A DNA stretch of 58,639 bases from Luteipulveratus flavus (GTDB lineage: Bacteria; Actinomycetota; Actinomycetes; Actinomycetales; Dermatophilaceae): positions 1 to 58,639 of the forward strand of contig NZ_JAROAV010000030.1 in NCBI RefSeq assembly GCF_029439465.1, read 5' to 3'. Made by a program: the position numbers and the translations under genes. This document shows, one piece after another, positions 1-8,626 of the stretch (the first letter of the stretch is position 1; each line of letters opens with the position of its first letter). The notes beneath the pieces are model-generated. The model did not search any database. It was not told the DNA's origin and saw nothing but the letters and a program-made list of their open reading frames with translations.

Positions 1-14
1 GCCCCGCCCTCTCC

Positions 15-72
15 CCGGCGAAAGATGGCGGCTGGCACAGGTAGGCGTGTGCTCGCGACCACCTTTTGCCGG
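15..72. repeat. 58-bp palindromic element, copy 1
   Basis: Imperfect 58-bp palindrome with two 25-nt arms around an 8-nt loop. The outer arms begin CCGGCGAAAG and end CTTTTGCCGG, and the inner stem is GCACA/TGTGC. Together with copy 2 it forms a direct tandem repeat with a 75-bp period that starts at base 1. No coding function is evident. It lies downstream of the AI-2E permease stop and could act as a hairpin at transcript ends, but there is no T-tract. Confidence 0.75.
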
Positions 73-89
73 CGGGCCGCGCCCTCTCC

Positions 90-147
90 CCGGCGAAAGA
101 TGGCGGCTGGCACAGGTATGCGTGTGCTCGCGACCACCTTTTGCCGG
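90..147. repeat. 58-bp palindromic element, copy 2
   Basis: Second tandem copy, nearly identical to copy 1; the loop differs by one base (GGTATGCG against GGTAGGCG). Pairing the two 25-nt arms gives about 19 Watson-Crick pairs and two G-T wobbles. It ends 7 bp before the complement of the permease stop codon at 155. A diverged third copy lies at 25486-25543. Confidence 0.75.
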
Positions 148-154
148 CGGGTGG

Positions 155-1519
155 TTACTGGTGCTCCTGGCGGGGGACCAGGACCTCTTCGTAGAGGAGC
201 AGCAGACCGGCGGCCACCGGGATGGCCAGCAGCGCGCCGAGCACCCCGAGCAGGGTCCCGCCGGCGAGCGCCGCCACGACGGTCACAGCGCCCGGAACGG
301 CCACCGTCCGCTGCATGACGCGCGGCACGATGAGGTAGTTCTCCACCTGCTGGTAGATCAGGTAGTACACCCCGACGACGATCGCCTTCTGCGGCTCGAC
401 GAAGAAGGCCACCACCGCGACCAGGACCGCACCCAGCGTGGCCCCGACCATGGGGATCAGCCCGAGGAAGCCGACGACCACGGCGAGCACCGCCGCGTAC
501 GGGATCCCCAGGATCGTCATCATGATCCAGCTGCAAGCGGCGTTGATGGTGGCGACGAGGACCTGGCCGATGGCGTACGAGCCGACCCGCCGCATGATCT
601 CCTCGCTGAGCGAGATGAACCGGGGCCGACGGGTGGCCGGGACCATCGCGTACGCGGCCTGCTTGACCCGCGGCAGGGACGCGAGGAAGTACAGCGTCAG
701 GATCAGGATGGTGAACGCCTGGAACAGCCCGCTCGCGACCGCCTTGCCCGCGCCGAGCACGCCGCCGAAGACCTGGCTGACGAACGCGCCGTCGTTGATC
801 CGCTTGTCCATCTCGGCCTGGACCTTGGTGCCGATGTCGTAGTTCTGGTCGAGGTCCTTGACCCAGCGCTGGGCGAGGAAGTCGTCGGCGATGTGGGGCG
901 CGTTGTTGCCGAGCTCGGTCGTCTCCTGGACCAGCGGCGGCACCACCAGCCACGCCAGCAGCGCGAAGACGCCGATCAGTCCGAGGCACACGACCGTCAC
1001 CGCACCGGAGCGGCGCATCCCGCGTCGGCAGAGCGACTCGACGATCGGGTTGAGGGCGAGGGTAAGGAAGAACGCGACGAGCAGCACCGTCAGGGTGGTG
1101 GTGAGCCGGGTGATCAGGTGGACCAGCGCGTACGCCAGCGCGACACCGATGGCGGCCATGAACCCCACGTAGATCGGGGAGGCGCGGTTGATCGGCTTGC
1201 CGATGCTGCCGTACGCCGTCGTGGTGCCCTCGGCGGTACGCGGCCGCTCGGGCGTCGGCCCGTCGCCGCCCTCGGCGCTCCCGAGCGGCGTGGCGCCGCC
1301 GGTCGACCGTCGCGGCTCCGCCGGTTCCGGCGTCGGCGCCAGGGAGGTGTCGCTCGGGAACTGGTTGCTCTCGCGCAGGGCGACGCGCTGCTGCTCCTGG
1401 AAGGCGCGCCAGCGGCGCATCGCGTCACCGGGTCGGTAGTGCGGTCGGTCGGGTGCCCGCAGCCGAGGTCGGCGCAGTCGAGGGCGGGGGAGCGGGCTCA
1501 CCGGCGCATTCTGTCCCAC
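155..1519 (-). CDS. AI-2E family transporter (PerM/YdiK-type membrane protein)
   Basis: Polytopic inner-membrane protein of the AI-2E transporter superfamily. Members are implicated in export of signals or small solutes or in Na+/H+ exchange, and the substrate here is unknown. The 454 residues start with a Pro/Ser/Thr/Gly-rich cytoplasmic region of about 110 residues, followed by roughly seven or eight hydrophobic segments. The family's large loop lies between the early and late helices (about 190-250), and the conserved C-terminal half has the GLIPMVGATLG stretch and YQQVENYLIVPRVM. The start is uncertain: GTG at 1519 gives the full length, and an ATG at 1420 would remove 33 disordered residues; neither has a strong ribosome-binding site. 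It is transcribed away from the Fic gene and ends beside the tandem palindromes. Confidence 0.85.
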   Translation of the reverse strand: MGQNAPVSPLPRPRLRRPRLRAPDRPHYRPGDAMRRWRAFQEQQRVALRESNQFPSDTSLAPTPEPAEPRRSTGGATPLGSAEGGDGPTPERPRTAEGTTTAYGSIGKPINRASPIYVGFMAAIGVALAYALVHLITRLTTTLTVLLVAFFLTLALNPIVESLCRRGMRRSGAVTVVCLGLIGVFALLAWLVVPPLVQETTELGNNAPHIADDFLAQRWVKDLDQNYDIGTKVQAEMDKRINDGAFVSQVFGGVLGAGKAVASGLFQAFTILILTLYFLASLPRVKQAAYAMVPATRRPRFISLSEEIMRRVGSYAIGQVLVATINAACSWIMMTILGIPYAAVLAVVVGFLGLIPMVGATLGAVLVAVVAFFVEPQKAIVVGVYYLIYQQVENYLIVPRVMQRTVAVPGAVTVVAALAGGTLLGVLGALLAIPVAAGLLLLYEEVLVPRQEHQ

Positions 1520-1584
1520 CCCTGCGTCCGATGTGTGTCACCGGAGGATCCCCGTGGTGTCGAGCGCGCGGCGACCTGAAGCGT

Positions 1585-1612
1585 GGTGTCACTTATAGCC
1601 ATAAGTGACACC
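1585..1612. promoter_or_regulatory. Perfect 28-bp palindromic operator upstream of the Fic gene
   Basis: GGTGTCACTTAT (1585-1596) is followed by AGCC and then by its exact reverse complement (1601-1612). It ends 20 bp before the Fic start codon and covers the expected -35 region of the promoter whose -10 is at 1620. The Fic protein carries a C-terminal helix-turn-helix, so autoregulation is a reasonable inference. Confidence 0.7.
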
Positions 1613-1619
1613 GAGGCGG

Positions 1620-1625
1620 TAACCT
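1620..1625 (+). promoter_or_regulatory. -10 element (TAACCT), leaderless-type, for the Fic gene
   Basis: TAACCT lies 7 nt before ATG 1633. This matches the TANNNT-N6/7-start arrangement seen repeatedly in the window and supports 1633 as the start with little or no leader. Confidence 0.5.
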
Positions 1626-1632
1626 CCGTGTC

Positions 1633-2820
1633 ATGTCCACGTCCTGGCCCGCGCTCCGCTGGGAGGAGCAGAGCTGGGACCCCGGGCCTGGATGGGGGCG
1701 AACCCCCCGCGAGCGGGCGCTGGCCGGCCGGCGCTACCGGTCCGCTCTCGCACCGCCCATCACCGACCGGGTCCTGCGAGTGGACAGCGACGTGCTCGCG
1801 CACGCGGAGGACGCCGCTGCTGCCATGGCCCGCTTCGATGCGAGCGGCCCGATCCAGTACGGCGCCGTCATCGCCATCCTGCTGCGCAGCGAGTCGGCGT
1901 CCTCGTCCCAGATCGAGCAGATCAGCGCCTCCGCGCGGGCCGTCGCCGAGGCCGAGCTCACCGGCCGGGGACGGGGCAACGCGGCAACCGTCGCGGCGAA
2001 CGTCACGGCGATGCGCGCCGCGCTGGAGCTGTCCGACCATCTGGACGTCTCGGCAGTCGCTGCCATGCAGGCGGCCCTGCTGCAGGAGAGCGCCCCGCAC
2101 ATGGTCGGCTGGCGCACCGAGCCGGTGTGGATCGGCGGCGGCTCGTCCACGCCGGTCGACGCCGACTTCGTTCCTCCCCATCACACTCGGCTCGCCGCGG
2201 GTCTGGAGGACCTGGTGACCTTCATGGAGCGCACCGACCTGCCGGTGCTGGTGCAGGCCGCGATCGCGCACGCCCAGTTCGAGACGCTGCACCCCTTCCC
2301 GGACGGCAACGGCCGTACGGGCCGGGCCCTGGTGCACGCGTTCCTGCGGCGCAAGGGGCTGACCCGGTCGGTGACGGTTCCGGTGTCCGGGGGCCTGCTG
2401 GCCGACCGTGAGCGCTACATCGCAGCACTCACCACCTACCGGGCGGGACGTCCGGAGGCGATCGTCCGGGTGTTCGCCGACGCCGCGTTGCACGCCGTCG
2501 ATCACGGAGGGCGGCTCGCGGCCGAGCTGACCCAGCTGCAGCGTCGATGGGAGACGCAGCTGACCGCCCGCGTCGACTCCGCCGCGTGGCGGCTCCTGGT
2601 GGAGCTCCCGGCCCATCCGGTGCTCGACGCGTCGACCGCCGCCGAGCTGATCGGGAGCGACCGCCGGAACGTGCACCGCCACCTGCGCGCGCTCGTCGAC
2701 GCCGGCATCCTGCGCAGCGCGAACCACCACGGGTCCGGGCGCATCCTGTTCCGTGCGCCCGAGGTGCTCCAGGCGCTGGACACGTACGCGGAGGCGGTCG
2801 GCCGGCGGTCCCGGGGCTAG
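1633..2820 (+). CDS. Fic/DOC family protein with C-terminal winged-helix domain
   Basis: Fic proteins usually transfer AMP from ATP to hydroxyl side chains of target proteins. The 395-residue protein has an N-terminal Fic_N-like region, a helical Fic core with the complete active-site motif HPFPDGNGR starting at His220 (catalytic His, phosphate-binding Asp/Asn/Arg), and a C-terminal winged-helix region (about 310-395) containing TAAELIGSDRRNVHRHL. A possible N-terminal inhibitory helix, SSSQIEQ (near residue 97), resembles but does not match the [S/T]xxxE[G/N] motif, so auto-inhibition is uncertain. The gene follows its own palindromic operator. Its stop codon shares the bases CTAG with the stop of the convergent epimerase gene. 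Targets are unknown, and no paired antitoxin gene is visible. Confidence 0.88.
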   Translation: MSTSWPALRWEEQSWDPGPGWGRTPRERALAGRRYRSALAPPITDRVLRVDSDVLAHAEDAAAAMARFDASGPIQYGAVIAILLRSESASSSQIEQISASARAVAEAELTGRGRGNAATVAANVTAMRAALELSDHLDVSAVAAMQAALLQESAPHMVGWRTEPVWIGGGSSTPVDADFVPPHHTRLAAGLEDLVTFMERTDLPVLVQAAIAHAQFETLHPFPDGNGRTGRALVHAFLRRKGLTRSVTVPVSGGLLADRERYIAALTTYRAGRPEAIVRVFADAALHAVDHGGRLAAELTQLQRRWETQLTARVDSAAWRLLVELPAHPVLDASTAAELIGSDRRNVHRHLRALVDAGILRSANHHGSGRILFRAPEVLQALDTYAEAVGRRSRG

Positions 2821-3254
2821 TGGGCCGGCTCGACCAGCTCGACGAGGACGCCGCCGGCGTCCTTGGGGTGGACGAAGTTGATCCGGCTGCCGGCCGTCCC
2901 GCGACCCGCCTCGTCGTAGAGGAGGCGCAGCCCGCGCTCGCGCAGGACGGCGCTGACGGCGTCGAGGTCGCTCACCCGGTAGGCGAGCTGCTGCAGGCCG
3001 GGGCCGTTGCGGTCCAGGAACGTCGCGATCGTCGACTCCGGCGTGAGCGGGGCGAGCAGCTGCAGCCGGGTGCCGCTGCCGTCCTCGCCGATCTGCAGCA
3101 TCGCCTCGCGGACGCCCTGCTCCTCGTTGCGCTCCTCGTGGACGGCGACCACGCCGAAGGTGTCGCGGTAGAACGCCAGGGCTTCGTCGAGGTCGGCGAC
3201 CGCGATGCCGACGTGGTCGACCGCCTCGAACAGGTGGGTGGGAAGAGCGCTCAT
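2817..3254 (-). CDS. mce: Methylmalonyl-CoA epimerase
   Basis: Interconverts (2S)- and (2R)-methylmalonyl-CoA in propionyl-CoA metabolism. The 145-residue length fits the vicinal-oxygen-chelate fold family. [11 protein letters not shown] at the N-terminus holds the first metal-ligand His, [11 protein letters not shown] is the matching start of the second half, and the C-terminal VELVEPAH supplies a conserved Glu. ATG 3254 was chosen because the family begins about there and because a TAGGGT -10 sits 7 nt upstream. The divergent neighbour is a thiolase followed by meaB, a grouping familiar from actinobacterial genomes. The gene overlaps the Fic stop by 3 nt tail to tail. Confidence 0.92.
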   Translation of the reverse strand: MSALPTHLFEAVDHVGIAVADLDEALAFYRDTFGVVAVHEERNEEQGVREAMLQIGEDGSGTRLQLLAPLTPESTIATFLDRNGPGLQQLAYRVSDLDAVSAVLRERGLRLLYDEAGRGTAGSRINFVHPKDAGGVLVELVEPAH

Positions 3255-3261
3255 GTCCGCC

Positions 3262-3271
3262 ACCCTAGAAT
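3262..3271. promoter_or_regulatory. Overlapping divergent -10 elements for the epimerase and thiolase genes
   Basis: On the minus strand TAGGGT (3262-3267) stands 7 nt before the epimerase ATG, a leaderless arrangement. On the plus strand TAGAAT (3266-3271) would serve the thiolase with a leader of about 55 nt that contains TGGAGG ahead of ATG 3334. The two hexamers share bases, so polymerase binding would be mutually exclusive. Confidence 0.45.
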
Positions 3272-3333
3272 GGGTGGGACGAGCGTCACGTTCGCATCCC
3301 GTCGCTCCCACCATCGTTGCTGGAGGCTTCCCC

Positions 3334-4539
3334 ATGTCCGAGTCCACCGACCGCACCCCCGTCCTCGTCGCCGGCGCCCGGACGCCGATGGGCCGGCTGC
3401 TCGGCTCGCTCAAGGACTTCTCCGCCGCCGACCTCGGCGGGTTCGCGATCGAGGGCGCCCTCGACAAGGCCGGCGTCGCCGGCGACCAGGTCGACTACGT
3501 GATCATGGGCCAGGTGCTGACGGCCGGCTCGGGCCAGATCCCGGCGCGCCAGGCGGCGGTCAAGGGCGGCATCCCGATGTCCGTCCCGTCGCTGACGATC
3601 AACAAGGTCTGCCTCTCCGGGGTGGACGCGATCGCGCTCGCCGCCCAGCTGATCCGCGCCGGTGAGTACGACGTCGTCGTCGCCGGCGGCCAGGAGTCGA
3701 TGAGCCAGGCGCCGCACCTGCTGGCCAAGAGCCGCGAGGGCTTCAAGTACGGCGACGTCACGATGCGCGACCACATGGCGTACGACGGCCTGTGGGACGC
3801 CTTCACCGACCAGGCGATGGGCAACCTCACCGAGGACGCCAATGTCGCCGACCAGGAGTTCTCGCGCGAGGAGCAGGACGCCTTCTCCGCGCGCAGCCAC
3901 CAGAACGCCGCGAAGGCCTGGAAGGACGGCCTCTTCGAGGACGAGGTCATCAGCGTCAGCATCCCGCAGCGCAAGGGCGACCCCATCGAGTTCCGGGAGG
4001 ACGAGGGCATCCGCGCCGACACGACCACCGAGTCGCTGTCGAGGCTGCGCCCGGCGTTCCGCAAGGACGGCACGATCACCGCCGGCAGCGCTTCGCAGAT
4101 CTCCGACGGCGCCTGCGCGGTCGTCGTCATGAGCAAGGGCCGCGCGCAAGAGCTCGGCCTCACCTGGCTGGCCGAGATCGGCGCCCACGGCGTCGTCGCC
4201 GGCCCGGACTCCACGCTGCAGAGCCAGCCGGCGAACGCCATCGCCGTCGCGTGCGAGAAGGAGGGCATCGAGCCCACCGACCTCGACCTGGTGGAGATCA
4301 ACGAGGCGTTCGCCGCGGTCGGCCTCGCCTCGACCAAGCAGCTCGGCTACGACCCGGAGAAGGTCAACGTCAATGGTGGCGCCATCGCCCTCGGCCACCC
4401 GATCGGCATGTCGGGCGCGCGTATCGCGCTGCACCTGGCCCTGGAGCTCAAGCGGCGCGGCGGCGGCATCGGTGTGGCCGCCCTGTGCGGCGGTGGCGGC
4501 CAAGGCGACGCGCTCATCGTGCGCGTCCCGCAGGCCTGA
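3334..4539 (+). CDS. Acetyl-CoA C-acetyltransferase (thiolase)
   Basis: Catalyses reversible condensation or thiolytic cleavage of acyl-CoAs, here probably acetoacetyl-CoA to and from two acetyl-CoA. The 401 residues match a typical biosynthetic thiolase. The nucleophile is Cys93 in NKVCLSG, and the C-terminal catalytic pair is His355 in [12 protein letters not shown] and Cys385 in ALCGGGGQG. The ATG at 3334 is preceded by TGGAGG. It is followed after 20 nt by meaB on the same strand, so the two are probably co-transcribed. Chain-length preference cannot be read from sequence. Confidence 0.93.
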   Translation: MSESTDRTPVLVAGARTPMGRLLGSLKDFSAADLGGFAIEGALDKAGVAGDQVDYVIMGQVLTAGSGQIPARQAAVKGGIPMSVPSLTINKVCLSGVDAIALAAQLIRAGEYDVVVAGGQESMSQAPHLLAKSREGFKYGDVTMRDHMAYDGLWDAFTDQAMGNLTEDANVADQEFSREEQDAFSARSHQNAAKAWKDGLFEDEVISVSIPQRKGDPIEFREDEGIRADTTTESLSRLRPAFRKDGTITAGSASQISDGACAVVVMSKGRAQELGLTWLAEIGAHGVVAGPDSTLQSQPANAIAVACEKEGIEPTDLDLVEINEAFAAVGLASTKQLGYDPEKVNVNGGAIALGHPIGMSGARIALHLALELKRRGGGIGVAALCGGGGQGDALIVRVPQA

Positions 4540-4559
4540 CGTCCGCGGACGCGAGTCGT

Positions 4560-5519
4560 ATGCCGAGGGGACCGGTCGACGTCCCGGCGCTGGTGGCGGC
4601 CGCCCGTGAGGGTGCCCCCCGCGCCGTGGCCCGGCTGATCACACTCGTCGAGAACGCCGATCCTGCGCTCCGAGAGGTGATGGCCGCGCTCGCCCCGCAC
4701 ACCGGGCGGGCGCGCGTCATCGGCATCACCGGTTCGCCCGGCGTCGGCAAGTCGACCTCCACGAGCGCGCTCGTGAGCGCCTGTCGGGCCCGCGGCTCGC
4801 GCGTCGGCGTCCTCGCGGTCGACCCCACGTCGCCATTCTCCGGTGGCGCCCTGCTCGGAGACCGGATCCGCCTGTCCGAGCACGCCCTCGACCCCGATGT
4901 GTACGTCCGCTCGATGGCCAGCCGGGGTCACCTGGGCGGCCTGTCCTGGGCGACCCCGCAGGCGCTGCGCGTGCTGGACGGCGCGGGCTGCGACGTCGTC
5001 CTGCTCGAGACGGTCGGCGTCGGTCAGAGCGAGGTCGAGGTCGCCGGGCTGGCCGATACGACGGTGGTGCTGCTCGCGCCCGGTATGGGTGACGGCGTCC
5101 AGGCCGCGAAGGCCGGCATCCTGGAGGTCGGCGACGTGTTCGTCGTCAACAAGGCCGACCGCGACGGCGCCGACGTCACGGTCCGCGACCTGCGCGGGAT
5201 GATCTCGCTCGGCGACCGCAGCGAGCCGGGTCGGTGGCGACCGCCGGTGGTGAAGACGATCGCCGAGAAGGCCGAGGGCGTCGATGACGTCATGGAGGCG
5301 CTGGACAAGCACCTCGCCTGGATGCAGGAGGGCGGGGCGCTGCGCGAGCGTCGCGTCCACCGCGCGAGCCGGGAGGTCGAGGCCATCGCGGTCCGTACCC
5401 TCCGGGAACGCATGGGTGACGTCCGCTCCGGTCACGGCCTGGACGAGCTCGCCGCCGAGGTGGTCGACGGCCGCACGGACCCGTACGCCGCCGCGGACCG
5501 CCTCGTCGCCTCGCTCTGA
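4560..5519 (+). CDS. meaB: Methylmalonyl-CoA mutase-associated GTPase MeaB
   Basis: G3E-family P-loop GTPase that loads adenosylcobalamin into, and protects, B12-dependent acyl-CoA mutases. It has 319 residues: a helical N-terminus, Walker [10 protein letters not shown] from Gly58, the switch region with [26 protein letters not shown] as the switch II/DxxG-equivalent, NKAD for guanine recognition, and a C-terminal dimerisation arm. The start at ATG 4560 lies 20 nt after the thiolase stop. A compatible mutase subunit is encoded at 18267-20021, so this chaperone may serve that enzyme, a methylmalonyl-CoA mutase elsewhere, or both. Confidence 0.93.
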   Translation: MPRGPVDVPALVAAAREGAPRAVARLITLVENADPALREVMAALAPHTGRARVIGITGSPGVGKSTSTSALVSACRARGSRVGVLAVDPTSPFSGGALLGDRIRLSEHALDPDVYVRSMASRGHLGGLSWATPQALRVLDGAGCDVVLLETVGVGQSEVEVAGLADTTVVLLAPGMGDGVQAAKAGILEVGDVFVVNKADRDGADVTVRDLRGMISLGDRSEPGRWRPPVVKTIAEKAEGVDDVMEALDKHLAWMQEGGALRERRVHRASREVEAIAVRTLRERMGDVRSGHGLDELAAEVVDGRTDPYAAADRLVASL

Positions 5520-5541
5520 CCGCGGACGCCGCGCGTCAGAG
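5514..5541. terminator. Bidirectional hairpin between meaB and the convergent GNAT gene
   Basis: CTCTGAC (5514-5520) pairs with GTCAGAG (5535-5541), and inside it CGCGG pairs with CCGCG around an ACG loop with a single bulged C. The hairpin overlaps the 3' ends of both convergent genes. It has no T-run, as is common in high-GC actinobacteria. Confidence 0.55.
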
Positions 5542-6540
5542 GTGCTTCTGCACGACGACCAGTCGCTCGACCGTGCGGAAACCGACCTGCTCGTTGATCG
5601 CGTTCATCGCTGCGTTGTCGCCCGCGTTGTCGGTGAAGACCGTGGTGCACGTCGGGTGCGCCTCCAGCAGCGCGCGCTGGTTGGCGATCTTGAGGGCGAG
5701 GCCGAGTCTGTGTCCGCGGTGCTCCGGCAGCACGAGCGTTCCGGACTGCTCGGCTCGCCACGGCGTCGCGGTGTCCACACCGATCTCGGAGAGTCCGACG
5801 AGCGCACCGGTCGCGTCGCGGGCGACCGTCGTGACGACCGAGCGGCAGATCCGCGCGTGCCGCTCCTCACGCTCGCGGACCCGCTCCGGCGTCCAGGTCT
5901 GGGCCTGCATCTCCAGGTCGCCCACCGGGACGTCGGCGCTGAAGGCCGTGCGCAGCCGGCTGTACCCCGGCAGTGCCTCGTCCGGCACCCGGTCCAGGAA
6001 GGTCTCGATGTGGTAGTCGCGATGGCCGGCGGCCGCGTGTGCCGCCAGCGCGTCCCAGTCGGCCTGATGGGCCCGCAGCTCCAGCGTCTTGACCTCCTCC
6101 TCCAGTGCCGACTCGTACCCGGTGGCCCGGGCGAAGTCCAGCGCCGTCGGCGGCCCGGAGGTGGGCACGTACGCCTCAATCGCCATGGTGCGGCGGTCGT
6201 GGTGACGCGCGTACGCCTCCAGCGCGTCCAGGACGGTGCGTCCGACGCCGCGGCGTCGGTGGGACGGCAGCACGAAGACTTCGCCGTACGAGGCGCTCAG
6301 GTTGTCGGCCATCGGGAGCAGCACCTGACCTGCGCCGACCATGCCGCCCTGGTCGTCGTGCGCGCTGATGAAGGTCGACGTGCTCTCCGTGCGGGGGTGC
6401 CGGGCACCGGCCAGGCAGGCATCCCACGACCAGTACATCTCGTACGGTCGGCTCCGCTCGGCCTCCTGCCCGACCTCCCAGTGCTGGCGCAGCGCCGCTT
6501 CGTCGGACGGGTCGATGACGTGTGTGCTCCAGGTCCTCAC
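5536..6540 (-). CDS. Tandem GNAT-domain N-acetyltransferase
   Basis: Predicted acetyl-CoA-dependent acyltransferase with two GNAT folds in 334 residues, an architecture resembling mycothiol synthase-like proteins. The first domain carries the acetyl-CoA-binding [14 protein letters not shown] (near residue 97). The second carries [16 protein letters not shown] and ends with the typical [16 protein letters not shown]. The start is GTG 6540: on the minus strand TACGCT stands 7 nt upstream. It is convergent with meaB and divergent from the flavin reductase. The substrate is not recognisable, and the mycothiol synthase identification is not secure. Confidence 0.8.
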   Translation of the reverse strand: MRTWSTHVIDPSDEAALRQHWEVGQEAERSRPYEMYWSWDACLAGARHPRTESTSTFISAHDDQGGMVGAGQVLLPMADNLSASYGEVFVLPSHRRRGVGRTVLDALEAYARHHDRRTMAIEAYVPTSGPPTALDFARATGYESALEEEVKTLELRAHQADWDALAAHAAAGHRDYHIETFLDRVPDEALPGYSRLRTAFSADVPVGDLEMQAQTWTPERVREREERHARICRSVVTTVARDATGALVGLSEIGVDTATPWRAEQSGTLVLPEHRGHRLGLALKIANQRALLEAHPTCTTVFTDNAGDNAAMNAINEQVGFRTVERLVVVQKHL

Positions 6541-6547
6541 GGCGAGC

Positions 6548-6598
6548 AGCGTAGGTGGCGCGGCACCGGCACGCTCGCGAGTTCTCGCGGTCTACGCT
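6548..6598. promoter_or_regulatory. Divergent leaderless-type promoters for the GNAT and flavin-reductase genes
   Basis: The minus-strand hexamer TACGCT (complement at 6548-6553) is 7 nt before GTG 6540. The plus-strand TACGCT (6593-6598) is 6 nt before ATG 6605. Both fit the window-wide TANNNT-N6/7-start pattern and back the chosen starts. Confidence 0.5.
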
Positions 6599-6604
6599 CG
6601 CTGG

Positions 6605-8305
6605 ATGAAGGCAGAGAAGCCGGCGATCCTCCTGGTGACGGGCGACCACCGCGACCAGGTCAGCGAGGAGATCTCGAGCCGCTACGGCCGTGACTACGAC
6701 GTGGTGGTCGCCGGGGGCCTCGGCGAGGCGGTCGCCGCCGCCCAGGGCCTGGTGGCCCGGCACGCGCCCGTGGCCCTCGTCGGAGTCGAGTACTCCCTGC
6801 CGGACGCGCAGGGTCTGGTCACCGTCGACTGCCTGCACGCCCTGATCCCCACCGCGAAACGGCTGCTGCTGACGCCCTGGGAGGAGTGGGCAGCGGCCAA
6901 GGAACCCACCCAGCAGGCGCTCGGCGCGGGTCGGCTGGACTTCTCCCTGGTGATCCCGCGTGGCGCGCGGGACGAGGAGTTCCACACCGCCATCACCGAG
7001 TCCCTGTCCGACTGGGGCTGGACCACGGGCGGGCCGGTCGTGGACTCCGTGCGCATCGTCGCCGATCAGGAGACGTCCGAGCTGACGGTGCTGCGCGACT
7101 TCCTGGACCGGATGGGCGTCCCGTCGCGCGTCTACCCTTCCGACCACCCCGCCGGTCAGGAGGTGATCGCCCAGGCGGTCTCGGCCGGCCGTCCGGTCGA
7201 CCAGCCCCTGGTCGCGGCGTTCGACCGCGACCCGATCTCCCGGCCCACCATCGGCAAGCTCGGGCGGGTGATGTTCGGCGACCCGGACGCGCTGGGGGAG
7301 GGCTACGTCGCCGACCTGGCGATCGTCGGCGCCGGCCCGGCGGGGCTCGCGGCCGCGGTGTACGGCGCGTCCGAGGGCCTGGAGACGGTGGTCCTGGACT
7401 CCGAGGCGATCGGCGGCCAGGCCGGGACGAGCTCGATGATCCGCAACTACCTCGGTTTCCCGCGCGGCATCTCCGGGATGCGGCTCACCCAGCGGGCGCG
7501 CTTCCAGGCGGCCCGGTTCGGCGCGCGGTTCTTCGCTGCGCGACCGGTCACGTCCCTGGACCCCGGTGTCGACGGCGAGCCGCACACCGTCCACCTGGAC
7601 GGGCACCGCATCCGCGCCCGTACGGTCCTCATCGCCTCGGGCGTCTCCTACCGGCGGCTGGGGGTGCCCGGCATCGAGGCGCTCGTCGGCCTCGGCGTCA
7701 GCTACGGCGCGGCGATGAGCGCCGCCCGCGACTGCACCGGCCTGGACGTCTGCGTCGTCGGCGGTGGCAACTCGGCCGGGCAGGCGGCCCTCCACCTGTC
7801 CCGGTTCGCCCGGTCGGTCTCGATCCTCATCCGACGCGACAGCCTCGAGGAGACGATGTCCGCGTACCTGATCCGGGAGATCGAGGGCAACCCGCGCATC
7901 GTCGTCCGGCCGCGCACCGAGGTCGTGGACGGCGGCGGCGGCAACCGGCTGGAGTGGCTGAAGCTCAAGGGCCCGGACGGCGAGCCCACCAAGATGCACG
8001 TGGGCGGCCTGTTCCTGCTGCTCGGTGCGAAGCCGTGCGTCGACTGGATCCCGGACTCGGTGACCCTGGACGAGCGCGGGTTCGTCCACACCGGGCGCGA
8101 CGTCCCGCCGCAGCGGTGGGGTGGTGAGGTCCCTCCCGCCGCCCTCACGACGAGCGTGCCGGGGGTCTTCGCGGCCGGTGACGTGCGCTCCGGCTCGATG
8201 AAGCGGGTCGCGTCCGCCTCGGGCGAGGGGGCGGCCGTCGTCCCTCTGGTGCACACCTTCCTGGACGCGATGGCGGGCTCTCCCGCGCCGGCGCCGTCCG
8301 CCTAG
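6605..8305 (+). CDS. Response-regulator-like domain fused to thioredoxin-reductase-type FAD oxidoreductase
   Basis: A 566-residue fusion. Residues 1-125 resemble a receiver domain, residues about 130-215 resemble a small thioredoxin-like segment, and from about residue 235 there is a pyridine-nucleotide/FAD oxidoreductase with GAGPAGLAAAVYG (FAD), NYLGFP, VVGGGNSAGQAALHL (NADPH) and AAGDVRSG near the C-terminus. The redox-active CxxC of true thioredoxin reductases is absent; the equivalent region reads GVSYGAAMSAARD. The receiver phosphoacceptor Asp appears to be Glu62 (VEYSLP where ADxxMP is usual). The fold class is recognised; the electron acceptor is unknown. It is preceded by a leaderless-type promoter. 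The downstream thiamine-binding-type gene has its own -10 overlapping this stop. Confidence 0.85.
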   Translation: MKAEKPAILLVTGDHRDQVSEEISSRYGRDYDVVVAGGLGEAVAAAQGLVARHAPVALVGVEYSLPDAQGLVTVDCLHALIPTAKRLLLTPWEEWAAAKEPTQQALGAGRLDFSLVIPRGARDEEFHTAITESLSDWGWTTGGPVVDSVRIVADQETSELTVLRDFLDRMGVPSRVYPSDHPAGQEVIAQAVSAGRPVDQPLVAAFDRDPISRPTIGKLGRVMFGDPDALGEGYVADLAIVGAGPAGLAAAVYGASEGLETVVLDSEAIGGQAGTSSMIRNYLGFPRGISGMRLTQRARFQAARFGARFFAARPVTSLDPGVDGEPHTVHLDGHRIRARTVLIASGVSYRRLGVPGIEALVGLGVSYGAAMSAARDCTGLDVCVVGGGNSAGQAALHLSRFARSVSILIRRDSLEETMSAYLIREIEGNPRIVVRPRTEVVDGGGGNRLEWLKLKGPDGEPTKMHVGGLFLLLGAKPCVDWIPDSVTLDERGFVHTGRDVPPQRWGGEVPPAALTTSVPGVFAAGDVRSGSMKRVASASGEGAAVVPLVHTFLDAMAGSPAPAPSA

Positions 8306-8308
8306 GTT
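8303..8308 (+). promoter_or_regulatory. -10 element (TAGGTT) overlapping the oxidoreductase stop codon
   Basis: TAGGTT begins with the TAG stop of the upstream gene and lies 6 nt before ATG 8315. This suggests an internal leaderless promoter for the next two genes. Confidence 0.45.
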
Positions 8309-8314
8309 GGGTCC

Positions 8315-8626
8315 ATGCTCTTCGCGTTCTCCGTCGCCCCTGCCACCACCGACTCCGAGGACGGCTCGGTCAGCGCCGTCGTCGCCGAGGCGATCAAGGT
8401 CGTCCGCGACTCCGGTCTGCCGCACCGGACGGACTCGATGTTCACGACCATCGAGGGCGAGTGGGACGAGGTCATGCCGGTCGTGAAGGCGGCCTGCGAC
8501 GTCGTGGCCCGGCACAGCCCCCGGGTCAGCCTCGTGCTCAAGGCGGACCTTCGCCCAGGCCTCACCGGTCAGCTGGACGCCAAGGTGCAGCGGGTCCAGG
8601 ACAGGCTTCGCGAGCTCGAGTCATGA
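8315..8626 (+). CDS. MTH1187/YkoF-type thiamine-binding family protein
   Basis: Small 103-residue cytosolic protein of the MTH1187 family, whose ferredoxin-like folds oligomerise and in some members bind hydroxymethylpyrimidine or thiamine. Visible family features are the N-terminal strand MLFAFSVAPA, AEAIKVVRDSGLPHRTDSMFTTIEGEWDEVM, and a Pro/Arg/Val-rich third strand (SPRVSLVLKADLRPG). The stop overlaps the start of the following GNAT by 4 nt, so translation is probably coupled. No thiamine biosynthesis gene lies nearby, so the ligand is inferred only from the family. Confidence 0.82.
   Translation: MLFAFSVAPATTDSEDGSVSAVVAEAIKVVRDSGLPHRTDSMFTTIEGEWDEVMPVVKAACDVVARHSPRVSLVLKADLRPGLTGQLDAKVQRVQDRLRELES

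Noticed and set aside
1633-2820. Fic protein as the toxin of a toxin-antitoxin pair
   Set aside because: No small antitoxin gene adjoins it, and the protein carries its own winged helix and N-terminal region, unlike Doc or VbhT-type toxins.
6176-8515. Open frame of 779 codons on the minus strand across the reductase gene
   Set aside because: Antisense shadow; composition is low-complexity and it spans two well-supported genes.
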